Shown here one piece after another: positions 1 to 8,477 of a DNA stretch of 39,709 bases. The DNA is from an uncultured Thermomicrobiales bacterium (GTDB taxonomy: Bacteria; Chloroflexota; Chloroflexia; Thermomicrobiales; UBA6265). The position numbers were made by a program, and so were the translations under genes. The notes beneath the pieces were generated by a model, which saw only the letters and a program-made list of their open reading frames with translations, did not search any database and was not told the origin of the DNA. The first letter of the stretch is position 1. Every line of letters starts with the position of its first letter. Where the stretch lies: NCBI GenBank assembly GCA_902806405.1, contig CADCWL010000039.1, forward strand, positions 1 through 39,709. Reading direction: 5' to 3'.

Positions 1-205
1 ACCCGGGCACATGAGAGGGACGGAGGTGGGGGGTGAGGAAGGCGGGCGAAGCCTCGTGGGCAGGCAGGCGCTCTCCAGAGGCGCTGTCCTGACCGCAGCT
101 TCCGCCCGTACCGCCGCGAGCGCCCGTCAACTCCCCCGGAACCGTCGTCGACCAGCGGTTCGCCGTCGGCCGACGGCAGGCGATCGCGGAGGGCGGCTCG
201 AAAGA

Positions 206-262
206 GGCGGCGGGACGCGGTTGCGGCCGCGCGGGGCCAGGGGCGCGACAAGGCGCCCCTAC
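206..262. repeat. Direct repeat R1 with GGGGCGC hairpin
   Basis: Bases 206-228 are identical to 1771-1793 (23 nt, starting ggcggcgggacgcgg) and the next ~35 nt remain clearly similar. The copy ends in the inverted repeat aggggcgc/gcgcccct (239-246 and 253-260). Bases 1-423 hold no gene that I can support. Confidence 0.6.
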
Positions 263-423
263 CGGGTGTGTCGGTGCTGGGCAACGGACCGACAGCGGGG
301 TGCCGACGAGCGATCCGCTTGGTATCGACGGGGCCCCGACGTAGACGGCGTTGGCGGGACGGATTGGGCTCTCCGGGGAGCGACCTTGGCCGTTGGCCGA
401 AGAATGGACGCGCCAGGGGTCCG

Positions 424-801
424 TCATCCCCCTGTCGCCCCCGGCTGCGGTTCCTCGCCCTCCGCTTCGTGCGGCAACCCATCGACCTCGGCGAGGAGCA
501 GCGGCAGGGAGTTGCGGATGGTCCTCCAGACGCGGTCGGGATCGACCACGTCGCAGGCGTGGACGAGGACGTTGCGGAAGCCGATCATCTGCCCGCGGTC
601 GGTGAGCCGGTCGGCGGTTTGGGGGTCGTGTTGACCGAGGCGGCGAACGGCCCCGCCGACGATCTCGACGTTGCGCTCCGCCATCTGCCGCAGGTCGCGG
701 TCTCGGCGGAAGGCGTCGAGCGCGACGTCGACGGTCCGGTCGGCGACGTAATGCGCGGCGTCCCGGATGTCTCCGAGAAGCCTCGGCGTGTCAGGCGGCA
801 G
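424..801 (-). pseudogene. HepT-like toxin (DUF86), degenerate
   Basis: The frame reads a HepT/DUF86 protein: N-terminal PRLLGDIRDAAHYV, central AERNVEIVGGAV, and RNVLVHACDVVD near the C-terminus. HepT toxins are HEPN RNases with an R-X4-H-X-Y motif. Here arginine and histidine remain, but the tyrosine, which MntA-type antitoxins AMPylate, is cysteine (HAC). The frame is open from about 810 but has no ATG, GTG or TTG there; CTG at 801 is the nearest possible start, 10 nt inside the partner gene. The first internal ATG (684) would remove the first helices. Its partner is the broken mntA-like gene just upstream on the same strand. I infer a decayed toxin-antitoxin module; a functional protein from CTG cannot be excluded. 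Confidence 0.6.
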
Positions 802-1103
802 AGAGGGATTGCCGGCTCTGGTTGACGGAGCCGACGAAGGAGGGGTTGTGCATGGCGCCGGCCATGACGAGATCCACGGGGCCGCCGAGCAGCGCCTCGA
901 GGCGGTCCTTGAGCTCGAAGGAGCGTGTCATCCGGGGGGCCGAGGTCGGTCTCCGGGGTGTAGTCGCCCACAAAGCCGACGTCCGACCGGGCAGGGTCGC
1001 ACGCGCCGGTCGCCGCGGAGCCGATCAGCTCGAGGCGGGCGACGCCGTACTCCCGGCAGAGGGCGCGGTTGGCGGGAAGGTGGACTTCGATCAGGGAAAG
1101 CAT
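791..1103 (-). pseudogene. MntA-like nucleotidyltransferase antitoxin, frameshifted
   Basis: From ATG 1103 the frame gives YGVARLELIGSAATG followed by DPARSDVGFVGDY, the nucleotidyltransferase core of MNT-domain antitoxins. The reading frame then shifts at a run of six G (934-939 on the + strand), after which the family continues as FELKDRLEALLGGPVDLV and GAMHNPSFVGSVNQSRQSL to a TGA at 791. In the family the GS-X(10)-DxD signature binds metal; here the second aspartate is glycine (DVG), a substitution separate from the frameshift. The gene overlaps the HepT-like frame by about 10 nt, the usual organisation of these pairs. Confidence 0.65.
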
Positions 1104-1233
1104 CCGATCGGCCGCCTGTTGCGTGCGTCGGTATTGTGCCGGAGCGGGGCGGGGGTGGTGGGTAGGGGGGCGTGCGCGCGGCGGTGGCACCAGCGAGGGG
1201 GGCGTGCGACGTGGCGGCGGGGGGGGCGCGGGG

Positions 1234-1650
1234 TCAGTCGGGGTGGGGGTCGGCAGCGGGTGGCGGCTCGGGTGACGGGGGAGTGGTCGGCAGCCGGTCG
1301 CGGCAGGCGGCCTCCAGGAGGCGGCGGAGGGCAAAGCGGGCGAAGTCGGCGGGGGTGGCGACGGGGAAGTGGCGGAGGCGCTTGCCGGGGCCGCGGAGGA
1401 GCCCGTCGGGGTCGGGGAGGTCGGCGCCGTGGTTGAAACCGAGGTTGAGGTGGTCGCGGTCGACGGCCAGGGTGCAGAAGTGCTGCGACATCTTGCGGGG
1501 ACCGACGCCGTAGCCGACGACGTTCTGGCGCGGCCAGCGGACCTCCACCACGTCCGGGTAGACGGAGCGGATCAACTCGCGCGATCGTTGGGCGAGGTCG
1601 CGGACCGCCGGCGAGGCGGCGTCCATGAGGGCGTCGAATCCGTCGCCCAT
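1234..1650 (-). CDS. DUF1801 (YdhG-like) domain protein
   Basis: A 138-residue cytoplasmic protein. Residues ~20-115 match the DUF1801 fold: SRELIRSVYPDVVEVRWP, the aromatic FCTLAVDRDHLNLGF strand and a C-terminal DFARFALRRLLEAA helix. DUF1801 proteins are small and poorly characterised; some relatives are described as iron chaperones, and I would not assign that role here. The start is secure: ATG 1650 has AAGGAG six bases upstream. The last ~20 residues are a proline-rich tail (TPPSPEPPPAADPHPD). The gene stands alone on the minus strand, between the toxin-antitoxin remnant and repeat R2. Confidence 0.75.
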   Translation of the reverse strand: MGDGFDALMDAASPAVRDLAQRSRELIRSVYPDVVEVRWPRQNVVGYGVGPRKMSQHFCTLAVDRDHLNLGFNHGADLPDPDGLLRGPGKRLRHFPVATPADFARFALRRLLEAACRDRLPTTPPSPEPPPAADPHPD

Positions 1651-1770
1651 GTCGGCTCCTTCCCCCTGATGGACCGCTCCTCAGCAGGGGAGCGGCAACG
1701 GAAGGCCGGGGCTTCTCCGACCTTGCGCTCCTGCCGCGCCGGCTAGCCGGGGTCGATCGCGGCGGGACGC

Positions 1771-1826
1771 GGCGGCGGGACGCGGTTGCGGCCCCGTGGG
1801 GCCGTCGGCGCGGCGAGCGGCGCCCT
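1771..1826. repeat. Direct repeat R2, second copy of R1
   Basis: Identical to R1 over the first 23 nt and similar over ~57 nt, in the same orientation. R1 and R2 enclose about 1.5 kb holding the MntA/HepT remnants and the DUF1801 gene. The terminal hairpin is less perfect here (ggcgcgg...gcggcgcc). Confidence 0.55.
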
Positions 1827-2031
1827 TCCGCGATGGTGTTCTCGCGCGCGGTAGTCTCCCACGGTGCCGCGGCGGATGGGCGTTCGCGGCCGCTCGCTCC
1901 ACCGCCGTCGCACGTTCGGCGATGGGGTTGCTGGCGGGCGGCGCTCCCGGGCGCGGGCGCTTGCGCTCCGGACGCGGGCGCGATACGGTCCGGCGCTTGG
2001 CGGCGAGAACGGAGAACGGGAGGGGAGACGG

Positions 2032-2484
2032 ATGGGCGAGGCGGGGGGAACGCTGGACGGGGCGTCGGCCGGGGAGGCGGGCGGCGGAGCGGAGCGCGAC
2101 CGGATGGACCGGAAGCACGTCTTCGTCGTCAACGGCTCGCCGGAGTTCCTCGACCTGGCCCGGGATCTGCTGCAGGAGGAGCGCTACAACGTCACGACGA
2201 CGAACTTCGTCCCCCAGACGTTCGACCAGATCGCCGCGCTCCAGCCGTCGCTACTGATGGTCGACCTGGCGGTCGGCGCTCGGGCCGGCTGGGAGCTGCT
2301 GCAACGGCTGAACGGCGAAGCGGTCACGAACGGCATCCCGGTCGTCGTCGTCTCGACCGACCCGAGCCTGCTGGAGGAGGCGAAGGCCCAGCAGGCGCGC
2401 TACGGCGGCCAGCACTTCCAGGCCAAGCCGTTCGACATCGACGAGCTGGTCCGCGCGGTCGAGGATCTGATCGGTCCGGCCTGA
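2032..2484 (+). CDS. Atypical response-regulator receiver protein
   Basis: A 150-residue single-domain receiver (CheY-like) protein. ATG 2032 is preceded by ggaggggagacgg; a second in-frame ATG at 2104 begins the conserved part (MDRKHVFVVNGSPEFLDLA). The phosphoacceptor region SLLMVDLAVGARAGWELL, the switch serine in VVVVSTDP and the conserved lysine in AKPFDIDEL are all present. The acidic pair that normally follows beta-1 (DD) is NG, so Mg2+ binding should be weakened and classical phosphotransfer may be poor. No output domain is attached; the first ~24 residues are Gly/Ala-rich. It ends 7 bases from the stop of a convergent gene encoding a lone histidine-kinase phosphoacceptor domain, a likely partner. 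Confidence 0.8.
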   Translation: MGEAGGTLDGASAGEAGGGAERDRMDRKHVFVVNGSPEFLDLARDLLQEERYNVTTTNFVPQTFDQIAALQPSLLMVDLAVGARAGWELLQRLNGEAVTNGIPVVVVSTDPSLLEEAKAQQARYGGQHFQAKPFDIDELVRAVEDLIGPA

Positions 2485-2491
2485 GCGGGCG

Positions 2492-2782
2492 CTACGAGGC
2501 GCCCTCCTCGTCCCGCCGCGGGTCGGCGGCGGCGTCCGGGAACAGGTCGTGGCCCAGTCGCTCGATCTGCTCGCCCATCGCCAGGACCGCCGACTCGATG
2601 GCCGCCAGCCGGGCCAGCAGGTAAACCCCCTCGGGGCACTCGATCCGCCGCACGCGCCGTCGCGCCAGTTGCGCCTGGCCGCTGATGACGGTCAGGGGCG
2701 TCCTCAGGTTGTGCCGCAGGTCGGCCAGGAGGTCGTCCACGCGGTGTTCGGCCGGACTGCGGGCGTCGGGGTCGGGCGGCAT
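2492..2782 (-). CDS. Stand-alone HisKA-like (DHp) domain protein
   Basis: A 96-residue protein whose core LLADLRHNLRTPLTVISGQ matches the H-box of histidine kinases (H followed by N/E-x-R/L-x-T-P-L), with the phosphoacceptor histidine in RHNLRTP. A second helix follows (residues ~55-80, RLAAIESAVLAMGEQIERL), as in a dimerisation/histidine-phosphotransfer hairpin. There is no HATPase_c domain, sensor or membrane segment. ATG 2782 has GGAGG five bases upstream. It converges on the receiver gene with 7 bp between stops. It could be a phosphotransfer protein, a kinase fragment or a decoy; I infer a partnership with the receiver from position only. Confidence 0.7.
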   Translation of the reverse strand: MPPDPDARSPAEHRVDDLLADLRHNLRTPLTVISGQAQLARRRVRRIECPEGVYLLARLAAIESAVLAMGEQIERLGHDLFPDAAADPRRDEEGAS

Positions 2783-3594
2783 CGATCCTCCGTCAGATTC
2801 CGCGGTCGGCGCGAAGCTTGGGGCTGCCTTCGCAAGCGGGGTACCCGTGGCGGCCGCCGGTCCTCCCCGGGGTGGCGAACCGCCCTGCGCCGACGGTCGC
2901 CGGGCCGGGTCGTGGGAGGCGGGGCGTGCCACGGCAGGCGGTTCCGGACGGGTCCGGGTCGGCGGGCGTGATCCGCCGGCCGGCGCCGGTCCCGTGCGCC
3001 GGCCCCGCCGTTCCGTTCGAGGACAACGGAGCGGCCGCCGCGATCCGAGACGGCCCGGCGCGGCCCCCGGCACCCTCCGGCTGCCGCGCCGGGCACGACG
3101 GATCCGTCGCGCCGGTCGCCTCTCCCGGCGGGGGCGACCGCCTCTCAAGCGATGGGTGGGAAAAGGGCGGGGCCGGCGCGTCGGGAGCTTTGCGCCTCGG
3201 GCGTCCCCTCGGCGCGGCGGGGTCCACGGCGTGGCGTCCGCCGTGGTCGGCGGCGCGGGCCGGGTCGCGCCCGCAAGGGCGCGGCCGGGGTCCCCGGGGG
3301 CGGTCGTGGGGACGCCGCGCCGACGATGCGGGGCGGCGGGTGGCCGCGGACGGTCGGCTCGTCGCCGGCGCGACGCGGTGTTCCTCGGGGCCGTCGGCGC
3401 CGGGGGCTGCCCATTGTCGGTGGATCGGTTCTCGCGGGGGAGGCCGTCGAGAAGGGCGCCGGTCCCCGGGATTGTCCTCCCGGCGCCGGTCCGAGCGCCG
3501 GGCGTTCGGGGTCTCGCCCGGGCCGCCGGGACCGGCGACGGGCCGGCTGGGCGCGAGGGCGGGGCTGGCGGCCTCGAAGGGCGGGGTAAGCGCC
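2783..3594. other. Gene-free GC-rich stretch
   Basis: About 810 bases with no coding sequence I can support. Open frames run through it on both strands because of high GC, but none shows a recognisable domain. It must hold the promoter of the minus-strand HisKA gene and the leader of the glycosyltransferase. Confidence 0.5.
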
Positions 3595-4776
3595 GTGCGG
3601 ATCGCGTTTTTCACGGACACGTTCCTCCACAACCCGAACGGGATCTCCTCGTCGCTCCTCCTGCTGCGGCGGGAGCTGGAGCGGCGTGGCCACGAGGTCT
3701 GGGTGGTGGCGCCGTCGCGGCCGAGAGGTTGCTGCGAGGGGGCGCGGGTGGTGCGGGTGGTGCGGGTGCCGAGCGTGCCCTACCCTCCCCTGCCGGCGCA
3801 CCGCCTGGCGTGCCCGCTGGGGACGTCGCTGCCGGCCGGGATCGACGTGGTCCACACCCACACGCCGTTCGGGGTCGGCCTGGCGGGGGCCTGGCTGGCG
3901 CACCACCGCGGGCTGCCGCACGTCTCGACGGTCCACGTCGACTACCGGCGCTACCGGCACTACGTCCCCGCGCTGGCGTCGCTCGACCGGCGGTTCGGCG
4001 TCGTGCCGGGGCTGCTGCGCGTCTTCTACCGGCGGGCCGACCTGATCCTGGCGCCGAGCGAGGCGGCCCGAAGGATGGCGGAGGGGTACGGCATCGGGCG
4101 GCCGATCGAGACCGTGCCGAACGGGGTCGACCGCGCCTTCCTGGCGGGGGCGCCGCCGGTCGCGAGCCCATGGCCGCCAGGCCGGCGGCGGCTGCTGGCG
4201 GTGAACCGGCTGGGGAAGGAGAAGGAGGTCGGGGTCCTGCTGGCGGCGCTGGCGCCGCTGGCGGCCGCGGCCGACGTCCACCTGGTCGTGGTCGGCGACG
4301 GGCCGGAGCGGCGGTCGCTGGCGCGGCGGGCGGCGGCGATGGGGCTGGCCGACCGGGTGACGCTGCTGCCGGAGGTCCCGTTCGCCGCGATCGGCGGCTA
4401 CTACCGGGGGGCGGAGCTGCTGCTGGCGGCGAGTTCATCGGAGACGCAGGGGCTGGTCGTCTGGGAGGCGCAGGCGATGGGGGTCCCGGTGGTGACGGTC
4501 GCGGCCGGGGGGGCGGCGGAGGGGGTGGTCGACGGCCGGACCGGCTACCTGGTGCCAGCCGGCGACGCGGCGGCGCTGGCGGAGCGGGCGCTGGCGCTGC
4601 TCGGGGACGAGGAGCGGCGGCGCGCGTTCGGTGCCCGGGCCGAGGCGTGGGCGGGCCGGGAGACGGTCGGCGTGATGGCGTCGCGGACGCTGGCGGCCTA
4701 CGGGTCGGCGGCGGCGCTGCGCAGGTGCCGGCGGAGGGTGGGGAGCGGCGCCGTCATCCCGGCGCCTCGGACGTGA
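3595..4776 (+). CDS. GT4-family glycosyltransferase
   Basis: A 393-residue retaining glycosyltransferase with the GT-B fold. The N-terminal acceptor domain starts RIAFFTDTFLHNPNGISSS, typical of diacylglycerol or phosphatidylinositol glucosyl/mannosyltransferases of family GT4. Residues ~195-330 form the nucleotide-sugar domain: LLAVNRLGKEKEV, VVVGDGPERRSL, and an EX7E motif (E283 to E291 in SSETQGLVVWE). No membrane segment is obvious; such enzymes act at the inner face of the membrane. I start at GTG 3595 because the family begins exactly there; GGGG lies about 10 nt upstream. The nearest homologous function is glycolipid synthesis, but the acceptor cannot be read from sequence. No operon partner is seen. 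Confidence 0.85.
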   Translation: MRIAFFTDTFLHNPNGISSSLLLLRRELERRGHEVWVVAPSRPRGCCEGARVVRVVRVPSVPYPPLPAHRLACPLGTSLPAGIDVVHTHTPFGVGLAGAWLAHHRGLPHVSTVHVDYRRYRHYVPALASLDRRFGVVPGLLRVFYRRADLILAPSEAARRMAEGYGIGRPIETVPNGVDRAFLAGAPPVASPWPPGRRRLLAVNRLGKEKEVGVLLAALAPLAAAADVHLVVVGDGPERRSLARRAAAMGLADRVTLLPEVPFAAIGGYYRGAELLLAASSSETQGLVVWEAQAMGVPVVTVAAGGAAEGVVDGRTGYLVPAGDAAALAERALALLGDEERRRAFGARAEAWAGRETVGVMASRTLAAYGSAAALRRCRRRVGSGAVIPAPRT

Positions 4777-4898
4777 GGGGCGGTGAGGATGGCGTCGGGC
4801 ACCCGCCGGGAGATCGCCGTGGCATCCGAGTCGCTTGCGGACGGACCCGCGCGGGCACGTCCGGAGCTCGGGGAACCGCCCTGGCCTCCCCGCCCGCA

Positions 4899-4980
4899 GG
4901 GCCGGTGCCGGGGCACCGCAAGCCCCGCGCCGAACCCGCGACCTGAGCACCCCCCGGGGCTGGGCACGGCCCGTGCCCAC
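4899..4980 (+). repeat. Two-hairpin dispersed repeat, copy 1
   Basis: Bases 4899-4920 (gggccggtgcc...caccgca, a ggtgcc/ggcacc hairpin) are identical over 22 nt to 11976-11997 in copy 2. The unit continues with the family's end, GGGGCTGGGCACGG, which is followed at once by its own inverse: tgggcacgg (4961-4969) and ccgtgccca (4971-4979). Confidence 0.65.
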
Positions 4981-5106
4981 CGCCGCTGCCAATATCCGCC
5001 CGCTACCGGCCCCGGACGACCACCGCTGCCCCAGCCGCCGGCCACCCCCGCGGGACAAGGGATCCGAGGCGTTGTAGCTCGCGATACATCAGCCGCGCCG
5101 AAAACC

Positions 5107-5161
5107 GTGACACAAAACGCCCCCGTGACGATATGTAGAAGTAGGGGGAACAACGTCCCCC
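5107..5161 (+). promoter_or_regulatory. Possible orphan promoter with hairpin
   Basis: GTGACA (5107-5112) and ATATGT (5131-5136) are separated by 18 bases in a local AT-rich island. A short hairpin, ggggga-acaacg-tccccc, follows at 5144-5161. No gene lies downstream on this strand before the convergent oxidoreductase, so any transcript would be non-coding or antisense. Confidence 0.25.
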
Positions 5162-5619
5162 GCTCACCCGGCCGCCGCCGCGCCGGCGCGAGCCGGTCCC
5201 GACGCCGGACGGGCTCCGACCCGCTGAGCCGGGCTCGGCGACGCCCCCGCCACCACCCGGAGCCCGTAGCGATCCCCGGGTCCGTCCCGAGGTGCCCGGC
5301 CGGGGCCGATCGTCGGCGGGAAACCACCTGCGGCGCCCGGAGCACGGAGCAACGCGCCCTTCGGCACGCCGCGGCGCCGTCGTGCGCCGTCGTCCACCGT
5401 CCCGGTCCGGACCCGCGAAGAGTTCCCAGGGACCACGGCGGGGGTGGCCCACCGATCCCCGAAGGCGGCCGCGCGCCGCATGGGAGACGTGCCCGGGGGA
5501 CGCCGCAAGGCCGTTCCGGGCCCGGTTGCCGGCGGAGCGACCAGCGACCGGGCCGCGCCGCCGCCGGGACGTTGGCCGGGGGCCTCGGCCTCGTGGCGAG
5601 GATGTGAGCGCCCCCGACG

Positions 5620-6750
5620 CTAGGCCGCCTCGGAGACTTCCCGCTCGACCGACGCCGGCAGCCCGTCGAACAGGCCCGTCGCGCCGGCCGGCCGCCAGAG
5701 GGGGACGGCGGCGGCGGAGAGGGGGACGGGCCAGGGCTCGATCGGCATCGGGGCGCCCTGCTCCGCCGAGTCGAGGCCGCGCAGGATCAGCTCCATGGTG
5801 CGGTAGCTCTGGGCTGCCGTGCCGACGAGGGGGGCGCCGTGCTGGAGGGCGTCGGCGAAGTTCAGGAACTCGTTGTGGTAGCCGCCGTCGGGTTGGTCGA
5901 CGCGGTGGGTCTCGAGCGCGCCGTCGGGGCGGAGGAGGCGGATCTCGGAGCGGGCGACGGTCATCACGCCGTCGGTGCCGTAGAGGCGGAGGGCGTTCGG
6001 CTCGTCGCGGACGGCAAACTCGGGGTAGACGGCGGTGTAGGAGCCGGCGGCGCCGGAGACGAAGCGGAGGGTGAGGGCGAGGTCGGAGGGGCCGCCGTGG
6101 GTGGCGTTGGCATCCTGCGTCTCGCCGGCGACGCGGTCGGCGTCGCCCAGCAAGAAGCGGAGCTGGGCGGTGTGGTGGACGCCGCCGTCGAGGTGGGCGC
6201 CACCGCGGTAGCCGGGGTCGTGGCGCCACGGGGTGGAGGAGAACTCGCCGGGCTTGGGGACGAGCTGGGAGACGTTGCGCCAGTGGGCGAGGTGGACGCG
6301 GCCGATCGCGCCCTCGTCGAGGAGGGAGCGGGCGAGTCGGAGGTCGTCCCGATAGAAGAAGTTCTCGGCGATCAGCACCGTCCGGTCGGGGTGGGCGGCG
6401 ACGGCCTCGACGGCGGCGCGGCCCTCGGCGAGGTCCTTGCCGGGCGGCTTCTCGCAGACGACGTGCTTGCCGGCCTGGAGGGCGTCGCGCAGGACGGGGA
6501 GGTTGAGGGGGATCGGCAGGGAGATCAGGGCGGCGTCGACGTCGTCGCGGCGGAGGAGAGTCTGGTAGTCCTCCGCGTACTCGGTCATCGCGGTGCCGGT
6601 GTAGGCGGCGAAATGCTCCGCCTTGGGGCGGGTGTGGTTGGCGAAGGCGACGATTTGGAAGCGGTCGGTGAGGCGCTGCAGGGCCGGCCAGTGGAGCTTC
6701 TCGACGGCGAGGCCGGTGCCGATGACGCCGAGGCGGATGGGGTCGGTCAT
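5620..6750 (-). CDS. Gfo/Idh/MocA family oxidoreductase
   Basis: A 376-residue NAD(P)-dependent sugar or inositol dehydrogenase-type enzyme. Residues 5-30 form the Rossmann motif (RLGVIGTGLAVEKLHWPAL). The family signature EKP is in VVCEKPPGKDLAEG (residue ~95), and the C-terminal Gfo/Idh/MocA domain carries HLDGGVHHTAQLRFLLGD, whose histidine sits where the family has its catalytic His. ATG 6750 is preceded by gcgaggacccc, a modest ribosome binding site. The gene lies on the minus strand 395 bases beyond the exported aldose 1-epimerase, with two strong hairpins between, so it probably has its own promoter. A sugar substrate would fit the neighbour, but the exact substrate is unknown. Confidence 0.88.
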   Translation of the reverse strand: MTDPIRLGVIGTGLAVEKLHWPALQRLTDRFQIVAFANHTRPKAEHFAAYTGTAMTEYAEDYQTLLRRDDVDAALISLPIPLNLPVLRDALQAGKHVVCEKPPGKDLAEGRAAVEAVAAHPDRTVLIAENFFYRDDLRLARSLLDEGAIGRVHLAHWRNVSQLVPKPGEFSSTPWRHDPGYRGGAHLDGGVHHTAQLRFLLGDADRVAGETQDANATHGGPSDLALTLRFVSGAAGSYTAVYPEFAVRDEPNALRLYGTDGVMTVARSEIRLLRPDGALETHRVDQPDGGYHNEFLNFADALQHGAPLVGTAAQSYRTMELILRGLDSAEQGAPMPIEPWPVPLSAAAVPLWRPAGATGLFDGLPASVEREVSEAA

Positions 6751-7046
6751 GGGGTCCTCGCTGGGCGAACGGCGGTCTGGTCGGGTCTGGGGAGGGGACA
6801 GCGCAGGGGGCGTGCCGGGGTGGGCGGCGGTCCCGGGGATCGCGCCGAACGGCCCGCGCCGGGCTGGAGGACCCGGGCCGACCCAGCAGCGCCGCACCGG
6901 GGGGCTGAGGAGGGAGCGGGCCGGCGGAAGCGCACCCGAGCGGGGTGCGAGGGGAGACGGCACGGCCGCGTCCGGATGCGGGCCGGGTCGGAGCGGACCG
7001 ACGCCGGTGGCGGGCAAGCCGGGAGCGGCTGGAAGGGGAACGGGAC

Positions 7047-7075
7047 GGGGGCGTCTCGACGACCGAGACGCCCCC
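7047..7075 (-). terminator. Hairpin downstream of the aldose 1-epimerase gene (distal)
   Basis: A 12-bp perfect stem, gggggcgtctcg/cgagacgccccc, with a 5-base loop. There is no T-tract, so intrinsic termination is uncertain; it could also protect the 3' end of the transcript. Confidence 0.45.
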
Positions 7076-7094
7076 GCTTGCGGACCGGTGTGTT

Positions 7095-7126
7095 GCCCGG
7101 GGCCGCCCCGCGTTGCGGCCCCGGGC
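7095..7126 (-). terminator. Hairpin downstream of the aldose 1-epimerase gene (proximal)
   Basis: A 12-bp perfect stem, gcccggggccgc/gcggccccgggc, with an 8-base loop, 32 nt in total, starting 20 bases past the stop codon. No T-tract follows. It is one of four inverted repeats in this window that are exactly 32 nt long. Confidence 0.5.
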
Positions 7127-7145
7127 ATGGTGAGCGTCGCCGGCC

Positions 7146-8384
7146 TTACTCGGTGGAGAAGGCGTAAACGGTGGTGGTGGTGTACTCGCCGTCCGGCTCG
7201 AGGAGGGTGGAGGGGAAGTCGGGCTGGTTCGGGGAGTCGGGGAAGTGCTGGGTCTCCAGCGCCAGGCCGTCGCCCTGGCGGTAGGGGCGGCCGCTCGTGC
7301 CGATGGTGGTGCCGTCGAGGAAGTTGCCGGAGTAGAACTGGATGCCGGGCTCGGTGGTGGAGACCTCCATCACGCGGCCCGACTCCGGGTCGCTGAGGCG
7401 GGCGGCGAGGATCATCTCGCCGTCTTCGGGATCGTCGCGGTCCAGGACCCAGTTATGGTCGTAGCCGCGCCCGATGATGATCTGCTCGTCGTCGGAGCGG
7501 ATGTCCTGGCCGATCGGCTTCGCGGTCGTGAAGTCGAAGGGGGTGCCGTCGACGGGGGCGATCTCGCCGGTCGGGATCAGGGTCGCGTCGACGGGGGTGA
7601 AGTTCGGGGCGTTGAGCTCGAGCTCGTGGTCGTAGATGGAGCCGGTACCCTCGCCGCCCAGGTTGAAGTAGGAGTGGTTCGTGAGGTTGACGTGGGTGGC
7701 GGCGTCCGTGGCGGCGGAGTAGTCGATCCGGAGCTCGTTGTCGTTGGTGAGGGTGTAGGTGACCTCGACGGAGAGGGTGCCGGGGTAGTTCTCTTCGCCG
7801 TCGGGGCTGATCCGGCTGAGACGGAGGGCGACGCCGTTCTCGGCGTTGCGGACGGCCTGGGCGCCCCAGACGACCTTGTCGAAGCCGACCTCGCCGCCGT
7901 GGAGGTGGTTCTCCTCGTTGTTGAGGGCGAGACGGTAGGTCTCACCATCGATCGTGAAGGTGCCGCGCGCGATCCTGTTCGCGTAGCGGCCGGTGATGCT
8001 GCCGAAGTAGGGATTGCCGGCGACGTACTCGTCGAGGGTGGCGAAGCCGAGGGCGACGTTGGCCATCTCGCCGTCGCGATCGGGGACGCGGATCGACTGG
8101 ACGATCCCGCCGTAGGTCATGATCGAGACTTCCATGCCGTTGGGGTTGGTGAGGGTGTAGAGGTCGACCGAGGCGCCCTCGACGTCGCCGAAGGGGGTGG
8201 AGGTGATGGTCCCCCCGCCGCCGGTTGGGGTGGCGCCGGGCGTGGCACCGGGCGAGGCCTGGGGGGTGGCCTGGGCGAAGGCGGTGGCGGCGCCGACGGA
8301 GGCGGCAACCAGACCGACGACGGTCAGGGAGCCGAGCGCCGCGGCGATGCGGCCTCCGGGCGGGCGGAAGAAGCGGGCGCGCAT
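7146..8384 (-). CDS. galM: Exported aldose 1-epimerase (mutarotase)
   Basis: A 412-residue protein. Residues 1-37 are a signal peptide (basic start, hydrophobic [16 protein letters not shown], cleavage near AFA-QA), followed by a Thr/Pro-rich linker [17 protein letters not shown]. The rest is a full galactose mutarotase domain: NEENHLHGG, the catalytic histidine in NHSYFNLGG, and the catalytic glutamate in [14 protein letters not shown]. The enzyme interconverts alpha and beta anomers of aldoses; here it should act outside the cytoplasmic membrane, where most characterised bacterial GalM proteins do not. ATG 8384 has GGAGGGG upstream. A TGCTACCAT extended -10 element lies about 85 bases before the start, and two hairpins follow the stop. 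Confidence 0.92.
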   Translation of the reverse strand: MRARFFRPPGGRIAAALGSLTVVGLVAASVGAATAFAQATPQASPGATPGATPTGGGGTITSTPFGDVEGASVDLYTLTNPNGMEVSIMTYGGIVQSIRVPDRDGEMANVALGFATLDEYVAGNPYFGSITGRYANRIARGTFTIDGETYRLALNNEENHLHGGEVGFDKVVWGAQAVRNAENGVALRLSRISPDGEENYPGTLSVEVTYTLTNDNELRIDYSAATDAATHVNLTNHSYFNLGGEGTGSIYDHELELNAPNFTPVDATLIPTGEIAPVDGTPFDFTTAKPIGQDIRSDDEQIIIGRGYDHNWVLDRDDPEDGEMILAARLSDPESGRVMEVSTTEPGIQFYSGNFLDGTTIGTSGRPYRQGDGLALETQHFPDSPNQPDFPSTLLEPDGEYTTTTVYAFSTE

Positions 8385-8464
8385 GGGGGTCCCCTCCGTG
8401 GCTGGCCGTCGAGCGTCGACGGCGGCATAGCGTCCCCGGCACGCGCTCCGTGCCGGCTGGGGGC

Positions 8465-8477
8465 GCATGGTAGCAGC
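8465..8477 (-). promoter_or_regulatory. Extended -10 element of galM
   Basis: Read on the minus strand this is TGC-TACCAT, a TGn-type extended -10. The 13 bases are identical to 25574-25586, in the same position relative to the pyruvate kinase gene. No convincing -35 is seen. Confidence 0.45.

Larger units (their letters stand above)
4777..5619. other. 843-base gene-free stretch with repeat copy and AT-rich island
   Basis: Lies between convergent genes (glycosyltransferase and oxidoreductase). It contains one copy of the two-hairpin repeat (4899-4980) and an AT-rich island around 5070-5150 that stands out from very GC-rich flanks. No supported coding sequence. Confidence 0.5.

Noticed and set aside
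5839-7167. Long + strand open frame (442 codons) opposite the oxidoreductase
   Set aside because: It mirrors a well-supported minus-strand gene and encodes only Val/Gly/Ala/Glu-rich sequence; long antisense frames are expected at this GC content.
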